In this document: positions 52,375-62,157 of the stretch, one piece after another
Numbering within the stretch: the stretch's first letter is position 1
Layout of the letters: each line of letters opens with the position of its first letter
DNA from: Entomortierella parvispora
Taxonomy: Eukaryota > Mortierellomycota > Mortierellomycetes > Mortierellales > Mortierellaceae
Reading direction: 5' to 3'
DNA length: 64,000 nt
Assembly: GCA_963573315.1 (NCBI GenBank)
Contig: OY752153.1
Span: forward strand, 248,001 to 312,000
The notes under the pieces: model-generated
Told to the model about the DNA's origin: nothing
Databases searched by the model: none
The model's input: the letters and a program-made list of their open reading frames with translations, nothing else
Program-made: the position numbers and the translations under genes

Positions 52375-55300
52375 CTAATTCTTGTCCTCCTCTCTTTCTT
52401 GCTCGCGAGGATTGGCCCGCCTCCGTCGCATGTCCTTGAGGATTGTGTCCGCCATAAGCATCAGCTGTGAAAAGTCAAAGTGGAACAACTTTCCCCAATA
52501 CTTGTTCTTGTACCATTCCAGCGCAGGGTAGCATGGACTGTCGACTCCATGGAAGATCCTACTCACAACTCTTGGAGAATCAATGGCCATGGTCACACCA
52601 GAGCCTCCAGGTCCACTTGCGCCAGACTGTTGCGCCTGCTGCCATTGCTGGGAAAGGAACACCTTGATATCAATCTCAGCCGCAGATCTCCACTGTCGTT
52701 GCATTTCCATGACCGTCGTGTTCTCATAGCTGTACAGTCTCAAAGTCTTGTCCCGAAGCTCCTTGTTCTCCGCGTCCATTCTGGGGTTTGAAAAAAGTTC
52801 TTCCTCAGCATGGATACCTCCAATGCCTTCGCCAGATTGCCGATCAAAGTATTCTTGGATACCACGTCTAAGCACGAACTCCGCCTCAGTGACCCCTTGG
52901 GATGGAGGTCGTTTGGATCTTGCAGACCGTAAGCGTGCTTCCGCCTTGGCTTTCGCACGAGACTGAATATACGCAGGGTCCACATCCTCATCGTATTCAC
53001 TACTCTCTGCCCCTGCATCCTCATCCTCCTGTTCCAAATCATCATCGTCAGCAGCAATGATTCCTTGTTGAAAGACTCCTTGTTCCTGCCAGGTTGGGGT
53101 TGCAACGGATCGGAAGAGTTCGTGGACCTGATCTACCTTGGCCACTCCAACACGTTCGACTGCACACATCTTCTTGTACAGGCGTTCGCTCAGTTCACTG
53201 ATAAAGGTATCATGGTCGTTCTCGTACTCTTCAACGTCCCTCGAGTCCCCATAGACTTCAGTCTCTCCGTCATCGTACATGGCGTCCTCGAATCGACGTT
53301 GGGCAAGAATACAATCCGCTGGCTCCTTCAACACCTGGACACAAAGGGATGGCTCCGACATTTCAAAGACGGCCCACTTCTTGTACTTCCATCGCTGCAA
53401 TTCCTGAGTCAGCTCAGTAAACGTCATGTCCAATTGCTGACAGAGACTCATGGTACTGCAACAGTAGGCCATGGACAAGGTCGAGGTGTTTTTACGTTTG
53501 TTGTTTCGACCATAGGAGGAAGAAGCATTGCTGGATTGATAGCCTGTCAACACGCCCTGCTTCAAGATCATGTCCATTAATGGGAGCTCATCCGCCAGTT
53601 CGGAAAGCGCATCCGACTCTTTCAGAAACTTGACGGTGCACTTGGCTGAAATGGAGCCCAGGACCTTGATCGACTGGGACTCGTCCAGCTCGATATAGCT
53701 CAAAAGAGTCGCCATGACCTCGCTCTTGATATCAAACTCTTGCATTGCAAGATCCTGTCGAACCACCACAATTCTGGGTTCGTCCTGTTTGCCAAAATGA
53801 GTCGAGGGCGCAATCGCAATAATACTCGAGGACGACATAATGAGTTCTGTTGGCGTTGCTTGAGAAGACTTGGATTTGACCTGGAGCGCTCCAGCGTCAT
53901 TTCGTTTCCGCTTCTTACTTGCAGTCTGAGAAAAATGATCGTCTGATAATTCATCGTCTGGGCCACTGAGCTCGTCATCCTGCCTACGCTTCTTGGCCGC
54001 CATGTTGAGTCTATCAGTCAGACTGGAGGAGGTAGCAGATCCAGCGGTAGAACGTGTGGGGCGGTGAGCGATCCCAAGATCCCTTCTGGAGAACAACTTC
54101 TTGACCAGTCTCAGGACCGAACCCCAATCCATCCCGTCTGCGTAAGCCCAGCTTCTTAGTCGGAGGTAGTCGTCCTTGACCAAAAACATATGGCAGTATG
54201 ACTTCTTGCCATCACGACCGGAACGACCAATCTCCTGGATGTAGTTTTCGATCGATTTTGGCATGCAAAAGTGAATCACACTCCGGATGTTGGATTTGTT
54301 AAGACCCAGACCAAATGCAATCGTGGCGCACAAAATACGAATTCCCCCAGAGGATTTTGTGCCTTTCTTCTTGCCATCCTCTTCATTGGCTCCTGCGGTG
54401 GTATCCTGTGAAAAGTACATGAAGCGACTCTGGATCCTTTGGCGATCCTCCGAAGATTTTCCGGCGTGGTAGCTTTCAGCACTAAAGTTTCGGACCCTCA
54501 AGAAAGCCGACAGATCATCAGCTTCTTTCTTCTTCATCACGTAGATCAAGATGGACTCCATGCTTTCGAACCGTGGGGATTGCAGCAAGTTCAAGAGGGC
54601 GGCTTGACGATCCGTTTCCAGAGAGACAGTCATAACCAAGTTCTCGCGAATCACAGGTCCGGACAAAACTCCATTGTTGCGATCAATTTCCAACATCTGA
54701 CAAATGGAGTCCTTTGTTCCTTCCGTCGCCGTTCCAGTTAATCCTAACACGCAAGGCGAGTTCAGGTCTGCTTTCAAAACGTGGTTGAGGAGCAAGTAGG
54801 CCGGTCGGAAGTTGTGGGACCACTCCGACAGGCAGTGAACCTCATCCACGCAAATAAAAGATATCCTTGGAATAGCTCGAGTCCGCACAAGTCCGAGGAA
54901 TGAGGGCGTTTGCAGCTTTTCAGGTGAGATGAAGAGAATTTTGATCGCGTTGGATGTAAGATTCTCCATAAATGCTTTGAATTGTGCCGTCTATTATATA
55001 AGCAGATGAAAAGAAAGGATTTTGTTAGTGGACCGCGCGAACTTCATGGTCATCTGATTTGAAAAACAATTCAAAAAAACGCCCGTACCGTTTGCTCGAC
55101 ACTCGTCCAAGCTGCTCCTTTGAGCTCGCGAGGCAAACACTTGACTTGGTCTTGCATCAAAGAGATCATGGGTGAGATGACGAGAGCCAGACTCGGGATT
55201 CCAAGTTTTGAAAAGATGTAGGCAGGAAGTTGGTATGAGAGTGACTTGCCGCTTCCTACAAGAGGTTCAATAAAAAGAAGCAAACAACATATCGTGTTAA

Positions 55301-58300
55301 TGACCCAATCATATCAATCCTGTAATTATTGGCTTGCATTCCGTTTTGATTACCTGTTGGGAGGACGAGCAGGGATGATTCCCCAGTAAGAACACGCTTA
55401 ATGGATTCAAACTGTCCATCTCTGAAAGCCGGATATCCCCACACCTCATGGAGGACATGTTGCACGTTCACTCTGAATTCATTCGACCGAGGGCGAGAGC
55501 CTTCTGCTCCGTCAGGATGTTCCTGCAACTCCAAGGCCTTCACGAATTCCTCTGGGTCATTCCTCTCCCCGAACTGCTGCTGGGTGTATCTGGGTGAGAT
55601 CGCAACAACATATGGATCGTCCTCGTCGTCCACGTTTCCATACCAAGGTAAACCGCTGTTGCTGGGACGCTCCAGTCTGCTATCTTCATCTCTTCCGAGG
55701 CCGGTTAGATCCAAGTTCGAGGGAATAAGAGTATCCTTCAAGTCTTTGTCGAACTCTTCTCGCCATTGATCGGGATCGAAGCCTGTTCTTCCTGTCGGTC
55801 CAGCTCCTGCTCCAAACGCGCCCTTTTGGCCAAATCGTCCCTTGCCGAAGCCTCCTTTTTTGAATCCTCCTCCACGCTGCAAGTTATATGCCACAAAGTT
55901 TCCATCAGCGCCTCCTCCACTGTAAGTCGAGCCCGATTTTTTGCTCCCAGCTCGGCCGGGCATCATCCTCCGATCGCTCTTCACCATGGGCTTGTTGGAG
56001 TTTGCCCATCCAGATGCCAAAGCTTCATCCGCTTTAGTGCCAGAAACATCCTTCTCCTGAACTACAGTAGTGTTTACCGATGCAGAGCCTTGCTCTGAGG
56101 TATCAGCATTTGTGTCGGCTCCAGAATTTTCAGGTCTATCTCCAGAGTCATGACTCTCCGAATTGGACGCAGCAGCAGAAGTAGCCTTTCTCTTTGTTGT
56201 TCTCACAACTTTAGTGCTGGCTTTTGCTTTTTCCGCCTGTTCCACTGCCTTTTCAGAGGGAGCCACGGCAACTACAACATAAAAATAATTGAGCAAGATG
56301 AGTAAATTGCATTCGATGTTGCCAACAGGTTCTGTTAACATCGTATTAACAGCTAAAGACTTACTCTTATGAAGACGTGTGCTTCTCTTTTGGGTATATT
56401 TCTTCTTTGGAGCCGTGGTGGCAGTATTTGTCATGAACGGGTTGTCTTCTTCGCCTTCACTGACATGTGCATAGTCTACATCAAATCCATCGTCGGCAGC
56501 AAACACAGCATCCTCTTGGGGGAGGCTGTCTGTCGATGCTGAAGTGAAGTCCTTCGTTTGCGATCCGGATTCTGGTGTCGGACCACTGAGGTCGGTAAAA
56601 GCCGGTGGTTTGGATTTTCCGTGTAGGAACTCTCTTTCAAACTGCTCATCCTCCTCCTGGCTTGCCATGAACGGAGCAGGCTTTACAAGTCTTCGTCGAT
56701 TATAAGAATTGAATCCTGCCGGAACTCGTAGAAGACTGACATCAGATTGTGCGCTGCCAGGAGTCGGGGGGTTTGGTGTCGTAGGAGCAAAGGAGCTGCT
56801 AGCACCGGACGGGGACAAAAGAGAGTGTCGCCTTGTACGTTGAGAAGTAGGCGTCGTTCCTGAGATGGCTGTAAGGTACTGGAATCGATCCTCACTTTCC
56901 TTGGTCTTCCTTCCTGGGGACATGAATCCCGCACGGTTGATAACTTTGCGCGGGGAGACAAATTCGACTGCTTGCATACCTGTTGGTGTCTTCATCAAAA
57001 CAGGACTTCCCGTGGGTGTTTGGCTGCCCCTCTGTTTTGTTGGGGTCCTCAAAAGAATGTCACTTCTAGATATTGTCTTGGTCGGGGTCCTTAAAAGAGT
57101 ATCCGTTTTTGATATGATCGCTCCACTTCCGCTCTCCGCAACTGGTGACAGAGCCCGAATTTTTCGAAAACTCATTGCTGGCGATTTGAAAGGAGAAGCG
57201 GCAGCCGAGGGTGAGCCACGAGTAGGAGTAGTCGCAATTACATCCCGAGTCCGAGATCCCATGGTGGGCGTCTTGAAGACGGCATCTCGTGTCCTGGAGG
57301 GCATAGTTGGGGTTTTGAAGAGGGCGTCATCATGGGTTCGTGACTCTTTTGTCGGGGTTCTCAAAATCGCATCCCGTGTCCTTGAGGACTTTGTTGGAGT
57401 CCTTAACAGCTCCTGGGTCCTGGTCATCGATTCAAAGGATGAGCTTGCGGCGGACGATCTCGATTTCTTTTCTCCTGCCTGGTACGCCTCGAATGCCTTT
57501 TTGCTCTTTTTATAGTCCTTGTACATTTTGACTTGAAGAGGAATCAAACGTTAAAAAGCGAACTACAAGTAGGGATATCAGATAGCTCCCCCCCCAAAAA
57601 CGATATCTTTGCACCAACTTGCTTACCAAGAGAAGAGTCTGCACTGATGTCATCGATTTTGGGCTTTCTACCCTGCGAAGCTTGGAACGAATTCTCATAA
57701 TCCTTGATCCGCTGTCGCAGGTTCTTGAAATCGTAATATCCCTTCCACTTTGATCCAGACTCGCCTACCTCCTGAGATGGGGCCATATCTGAACTCTGAG
57801 AGAACTTTTGAGAGAGGTCAAGGGATGACATTTGAAGACTGCTTGAGGAACCAGTACGAGCAAACTCTGATCTATGCGCTACGACTGTATGTTCCGGCCG
57901 GTGGCTTGGAATTGTATGGTCGATCAAGGGTTGTGATGACGATGATGACGAAGGGATCCGCCTGAGTGAAAAGTTGCTCAGAGGCGAATGCATACCCCGT
58001 CCTGCCAAATCATCGTCCGCGAACGGGTCCTCGAATTCGTTGAAAAAATCGGTCAACTTTGGGGCGGACCTTGGTTTCCGTCTAGCGAGTGATTGAGAAA
58101 CTGGCAATTCTTCAGCTTCCGCAGTGGTGCGATCCATGAAGGGGCTATTTCTTTCGTCTATAAAATGACGCTCGACCAACTTTCGTTGTTCCTCTAGCAT
58201 CTCTGGTGTTGGGTCTAGGAAGGGACTCGCTTGATCTCGTTCGGCTGCTAATACACTGGGCGATTGTCTCCATCGAAGCCCTGCTGGTGGAGTGACCTGG

Positions 58301-58407
58301 GGCGGGAGTGAGGCGCGACTGGAGGGTCTCCGTCTGGCACCTGGAGAAAAGGGCGAAAAGGAGGGCGACTTGAGGCCTCCAGGGGTAGTGTTGCCATCTC
58401 GGTCCAT
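52375..58407 (-). CDS. RECQ4: RecQ4-type helicase fused to an N-terminal Sld2-like domain (5 exons)
   Basis: Exons 58407–57627, 57531–56365, 56271–55354, 55255–55089 and 54990–52375, 1882 aa. Intron 2 (56364–56272) is 93 nt and open in frame, so retention is possible. Exon 1/2 junction rebuilds an Sld2-like motif, LRQRIKDYENSFQASQGRKP...SSL|VKMYKDYKKSK (about 225–270). Residues 290–440 carry an array of TPT motifs. Zinc-knuckle/basic region near 772 (GNFVAYNLQRGG). Helicase: LPTG|SGKSLSYQLPA (split by intron 3, about 955), SPMISLMQDQV, DEVHCLSEWSHNFRP (about 1060), GLTGTA, YHAGKSSEDRQRIQ and QEIGRSGRDG. SEWSHNFRP and the DD.LRLRSW..AD segment after motif VI mark the RecQ4 subfamily rather than Sgs1/BLM. 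Nuclear; acts in replication initiation and repair. Confidence 0.9.
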
Positions 58408-58749
58408 GCTTGTGAGTGTGCAGCTGAACAATGAGGCCGACAGGAGTGCAGCGGGTGCAAACAGACAAGTATCAGCGAAAAAGGTCTTTCCCGAGTCGGC
58501 AGATGGCGTGGGTATCGTTGGCGGGATAGCAATTGAGAAGGAAGGAAAAAGAGACAGACCATGCACACATGCACATGCCATTCACGAAGACGCGCTTCTG
58601 CTGTTGCTTCGTTCTCTCAGTCTCAGCCACAACAAACAACGGTGGCAGAAATATCACGTGATTTAGATGCCGTTCCAATGGTGGCGCGACAAATGATGCG
58701 CGAAGAACCAACCTCTCCGACCTCATCTGCCCCTCTGACTACTACCAAA
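58408..58749. promoter_or_regulatory. 342-bp bidirectional promoter, RecQ4/F-box
   Basis: Separates the RecQ4 start (58407, minus) from the F-box start (58750, plus). The F-box frame is open back to 58561, so its 5' end overlaps this spacer. Confidence 0.5.
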
Positions 58750-60084
58750 ATGAATGTTACCGAGATACGTCTCCTAGTCGCAAAGCTCTTGTGTCCGTCC
58801 GACTTCAGGTCTTGCGCGCTCGTCTGCAAGGAATGGAACGACTCCTTCACGCCTCTTCTCTATAGTGAAATCAACCCTTTGAATTCAAAGTCTGCAGGCA
58901 TCGCACGTCATTGTGTGCATGCCTGCAAGCTGACCCTCTCCATGCGCGACCCCGTAGTGGACAGTCTTCTTGCGGCACCTGCAACTCATGTGCGGGAACT
59001 AGACGTGGATGAATATCCGACTGATTGCGACGCTGTTCCCCTGGGCCTAGTCTCTTTGCTCCAGCAGAATCCTAAAATTGACAAACTCACATTCCGGTTT
59101 GTGAGGCACCATGTCCTAGAATATATCATCTCTCTTTGCCCAAATTTACGACAGGTCGCCATCCATAACCTTCATTTTTATTGCGAACCTCCGACTCTGG
59201 ATAGTAACAATTGGTGGTCATTTTGGGGTATTTGCCAAAGATTGACACGACTGGAGCTGAACATTGTTTCGGCCCTGCAGATATTTCCAGGACAGCCTTC
59301 GGAACTTGGCCGTGATAACTTGCCTGCGATGCGACATTTGACCATCAATGCCACGCATTGCTCCGTTTTTAAGCAGATACGACTCATTTCTGCCTGTCCC
59401 AATCTTGAGACCTTAAGTTGGCAATTTGACTTCGACTCGCATGTCAATATTCAACTGGGATTGGAGACGTTGCTGACACTCTTTCGGTCACTTTGTGGGC
59501 TCCAAGAGTTCAGCTTTAGAATGCCCAGGGTTTATTATCCGCACAAATTTGGCGAGGACTGGACCCATGTGTTGATGGAGGTTTTCCCTCGATTGAAACG
59601 GCTCGATGACCCAATGCGTAGATGCGATGATAGCAAAGAAGGATTGGTGCAAGGACAGCTGTCTAAACATTTCGAATCTTTGGTGGAGTTGAATATCAAA
59701 GGCTGGAGTGAAGTGTCGAGTGCGGATAATCACCTCATCTTGACATCGTGTCGTGGCTTGGAGAGGTTCGAGTCGGTGAGCTACCAAATCGGACAGATAC
59801 CAGCGCTCAGTCGGGATACCTTGACAGCCGCCTACCAGTGTTCAAAGTCCGGATTAGGTCCTCTGGACTGGGTTTGCACTCGACTTTCGACTATTGTCCT
59901 TGGGTTTACCCACGAAACCCCCGAGAAGAGTCGAATAATGTTTGACCAGCTATGTTGCATGAGGGATCTTCGAGTTGTGTACATGACACGAGGAAATAGT
60001 CGTGCGCTGGATCCAATGCTTATTCGATGGGATGATGAAGTCTCTGCCAAGTCTCTGCCAAGTCATGGACCTCTGATATCATGA
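58750..60084 (+). CDS. F-box/LRR protein (group A) with C-terminus shifted by an 11-bp duplication
   Basis: 444 aa from MNVTEIRLLVAKLL (in-frame ATGs also at 58561 and 58678). F-box: FRSCALVCKEWNDSFTPLLY. LRR units follow: CPNLRQVAIHNLHF, ACPNLETLSWQFDF and LVELNIKGWSEVSSADNHLI. Just before the end TCTCTGCCAAG is repeated in tandem (60041–60062). After it the frame reads SLPSHGPLIS and stops at 60084. With one copy only, the frame would continue about 35 codons to a TGA at 60171–60173 and read WMQETWPMLKEF, matching the conserved C-terminus WARKIWPKLKVF of the 60470 gene. So this copy has lost its family C-terminus. Predicted SCF adaptor; may still work. Confidence 0.82.
   Translation: MNVTEIRLLVAKLLCPSDFRSCALVCKEWNDSFTPLLYSEINPLNSKSAGIARHCVHACKLTLSMRDPVVDSLLAAPATHVRELDVDEYPTDCDAVPLGLVSLLQQNPKIDKLTFRFVRHHVLEYIISLCPNLRQVAIHNLHFYCEPPTLDSNNWWSFWGICQRLTRLELNIVSALQIFPGQPSELGRDNLPAMRHLTINATHCSVFKQIRLISACPNLETLSWQFDFDSHVNIQLGLETLLTLFRSLCGLQEFSFRMPRVYYPHKFGEDWTHVLMEVFPRLKRLDDPMRRCDDSKEGLVQGQLSKHFESLVELNIKGWSEVSSADNHLILTSCRGLERFESVSYQIGQIPALSRDTLTAAYQCSKSGLGPLDWVCTRLSTIVLGFTHETPEKSRIMFDQLCCMRDLRVVYMTRGNSRALDPMLIRWDDEVSAKSLPSHGPLIS
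60041..60062 (+). repeat. 11-bp perfect tandem duplication
   Basis: TCTCTGCCAAG twice in succession (60041–60051, 60052–60062), causing a frame change in the F-box gene. Confidence 0.95.
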
Positions 60085-60299
60085 GTTCCAAAGATATTCC
60101 CCGTTTTCCATGGATGCAAGAGACGTGGCCAATGTTGAAAGAGTTTTCGACCTATACCGATGTGGAAAACTGAGTGATGACTACTGCGAGCCACTGCAGG
60201 GAGAGAGATACACAGAAAGAGATAGCGCGCGACAACTGGAAATAAAAATCATGAATATTTGTCCGACGTATTCCACCATGCGGATCATCGAAAAGAACT

Positions 60300-60318
60300 A
60301 AAAAAAAAAAAAAAAAAA
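60300..60318 (+). repeat. A19 tract downstream of an intronless F-box gene
   Basis: Preceded by AATAAA at about 60240–60245. It lies 127 bp past the restored-frame stop of the 58750 gene and before the next F-box gene. Confidence 0.85.
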
Positions 60319-60469
60319 TTCAGGCACAGATTCACAATTGGCCTTCTCTGCAGACAACTCCTTGAGATGCTCATCATTAATCATTCTCATCCGTTCCTTC
60401 TTCTTTCCCTCCCTTCCTGCCCTTCCTCCCTACAACTTTTCCATTCCAAGTTGCCCTCATTGCTGACTT

Positions 60470-61864
60470 ATGGACATTCCAGAAATATACCTCGAGGTCG
60501 CCACGTATCTGCATTTGTCCGATTTGAGCACCTGCGCGCTCGTGTGCAGGGAATGGAACGACGCTTTCACGCCTCTTCTCTACCATGATATCAACTATCT
60601 GCTTTTAGGATTTGCCAGCATCCAACGTCATTGTGTCCATGCCCGCAAGTTGAGTGTATCCATGGACCACCCTTTAGTTGAGAGTCTCATTGCAGGACCA
60701 GCAACGCATGTGAGAGAGTTGGTTCTTTTACGGGGTAACCGTATCTACCCCTCTTTTCCCCTGCCCTGGGTGTCCCTGCTGCGACAAAACCCCGAGATTT
60801 TCAAAATGGAATCCTGGGTCCCGATCCCCCATATCCTGGTGGAAATTATGCCAAACCTGCGGGAGCTTGCCCTCCACAACCTCAGTTTCCGCTCCATCCC
60901 TCAACCTCCAAACATCTGGCAAGTTTACCAAAGACTGACACGACTAGAGTTGAAGAACTGCCCAATCCCGGCGGTGTTACCAGAACAACCTTTGGACACT
61001 GGACCTGATAGTCTACCTGCGATGCGACATTTGGTTATCTATCCAAGGTCTTCTCAATTCTGGCATTCGCACGATTCACGGTCCTCCATCTTTAATCAGA
61101 TATGGCTCATTTCTGTCTGTCCTAACCTTGAGACGTTGCACTGGGGTCTTTATATTCTCCCTGAGGAACAGCAAGATCTGAAGCTGGAAACGTTGTTGAC
61201 TGTCTTTCGGTCTTTTGATAGACTTCGGGAACTCAGCCTTTACATGCCAAAGTTGTATGCTCCGCATTCATTGGGGAAGGATTGGCCTCGAAAGTTGTTA
61301 GAGATCGTTCGCCCATTGAGACTGTTCTATGACACTATTGAAAGAGCAGGCGATAGCAAGGAAGGACTGGTGAAAGGATCATTGTCGAGACATTTCGGAT
61401 CTCTGGTAGAGTTGTTTATAGGAGGTTGGGCGGAGGTGACGAGTGCGGACAACCACCTCATCCTGACATCGTGCCCCTGCTTGCAAACGTTTGAGTCTTG
61501 GGAATACGAAATCGGACGTATACCTACACTCAACCAGAGTACCCTGACGGTTTCTGGCCAGCATTCTGGCTCCGCGTTGGGACCTCTGGGCTGGGTTTGC
61601 ACTCGACTTTCCAAGATCAAAATCGAGTTTATCCACGAAACTCCAGAGAAGAATCGAATGATGTTTGACCAGTTGAGTTGCATGAAGTACCTGGAAATGA
61701 TGGAACTGGGCGCATCTGGACTCGATCCTGAGCTGATTCAATGGGATAGTGAAGCTACGACTCTGTCGTGGGAGTCTGGTGGTCATTTTCTGAAGGAAAG
61801 TGACAATTCTAATTCATGGGCACGAAAGATCTGGCCAAAGTTGAAAGTTTTTAGAACCTATTGA
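60470..61864 (+). CDS. F-box/LRR protein (group A), intact
   Basis: Single exon, 464 aa from MDIPEIYLEVATYLHLSDLS. F-box at about 1–45 (STCALVCREWNDAFTPLLYH). LRR body: MPNLRELALHNLSF, CPNLETLHWGLYIL and LVELFIGGWAEVTSADNHLI, then ETPEKNRMMFDQLSCMKYL and the family ending SWARKIWPKLKVFRTY. Tandem paralogue of the 58750 gene and of the 23692 pseudogene; all three share CALVC(R/K)EWND, SADNHLILTSC-type blocks and HETPEK(S/N)R. Predicted SCF ubiquitin-ligase substrate adaptor. Confidence 0.87.
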   Translation: MDIPEIYLEVATYLHLSDLSTCALVCREWNDAFTPLLYHDINYLLLGFASIQRHCVHARKLSVSMDHPLVESLIAGPATHVRELVLLRGNRIYPSFPLPWVSLLRQNPEIFKMESWVPIPHILVEIMPNLRELALHNLSFRSIPQPPNIWQVYQRLTRLELKNCPIPAVLPEQPLDTGPDSLPAMRHLVIYPRSSQFWHSHDSRSSIFNQIWLISVCPNLETLHWGLYILPEEQQDLKLETLLTVFRSFDRLRELSLYMPKLYAPHSLGKDWPRKLLEIVRPLRLFYDTIERAGDSKEGLVKGSLSRHFGSLVELFIGGWAEVTSADNHLILTSCPCLQTFESWEYEIGRIPTLNQSTLTVSGQHSGSALGPLGWVCTRLSKIKIEFIHETPEKNRMMFDQLSCMKYLEMMELGASGLDPELIQWDSEATTLSWESGGHFLKESDNSNSWARKIWPKLKVFRTY

Positions 61865-62157
61865 CTGTTGGCAGGAGTCCGTAAAAACCAGGTCGATCGT
61901 CAACCTATCTTTGTCATTGATTGACGCCTTTTGGTTCATAAAAACGTTCACCAGACAGTCGTCCTAATTTGATCCGCTCACTTTTTATCATTCCCTGTCT
62001 GTTCCAATGCACCTGAGCATTTGGTCCGTGACAAAGCTGCTTCATTGTCCAAGATAAAATGATAATAATAGAAGAACTACAGGATGTAAATTAAATGTTT
62101 CTGGGTGTTTCAAGGGGTGTCCATTCGGCTACGTTTGCTGGGACTAGGCTGGAATGT
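61865..62157. other. Convergent 3' spacer
   Basis: Nothing supported beyond 3' UTRs. Confidence 0.4.

Noticed and set aside
56272-56364. Reading the 93-nt in-frame stretch in the RecQ4 gene as coding
   Set aside because: It begins GTAAGT and ends TTGTAG and its translation is a hydrophobic run out of place in a disordered region; treated as an intron, though retention would keep the frame.
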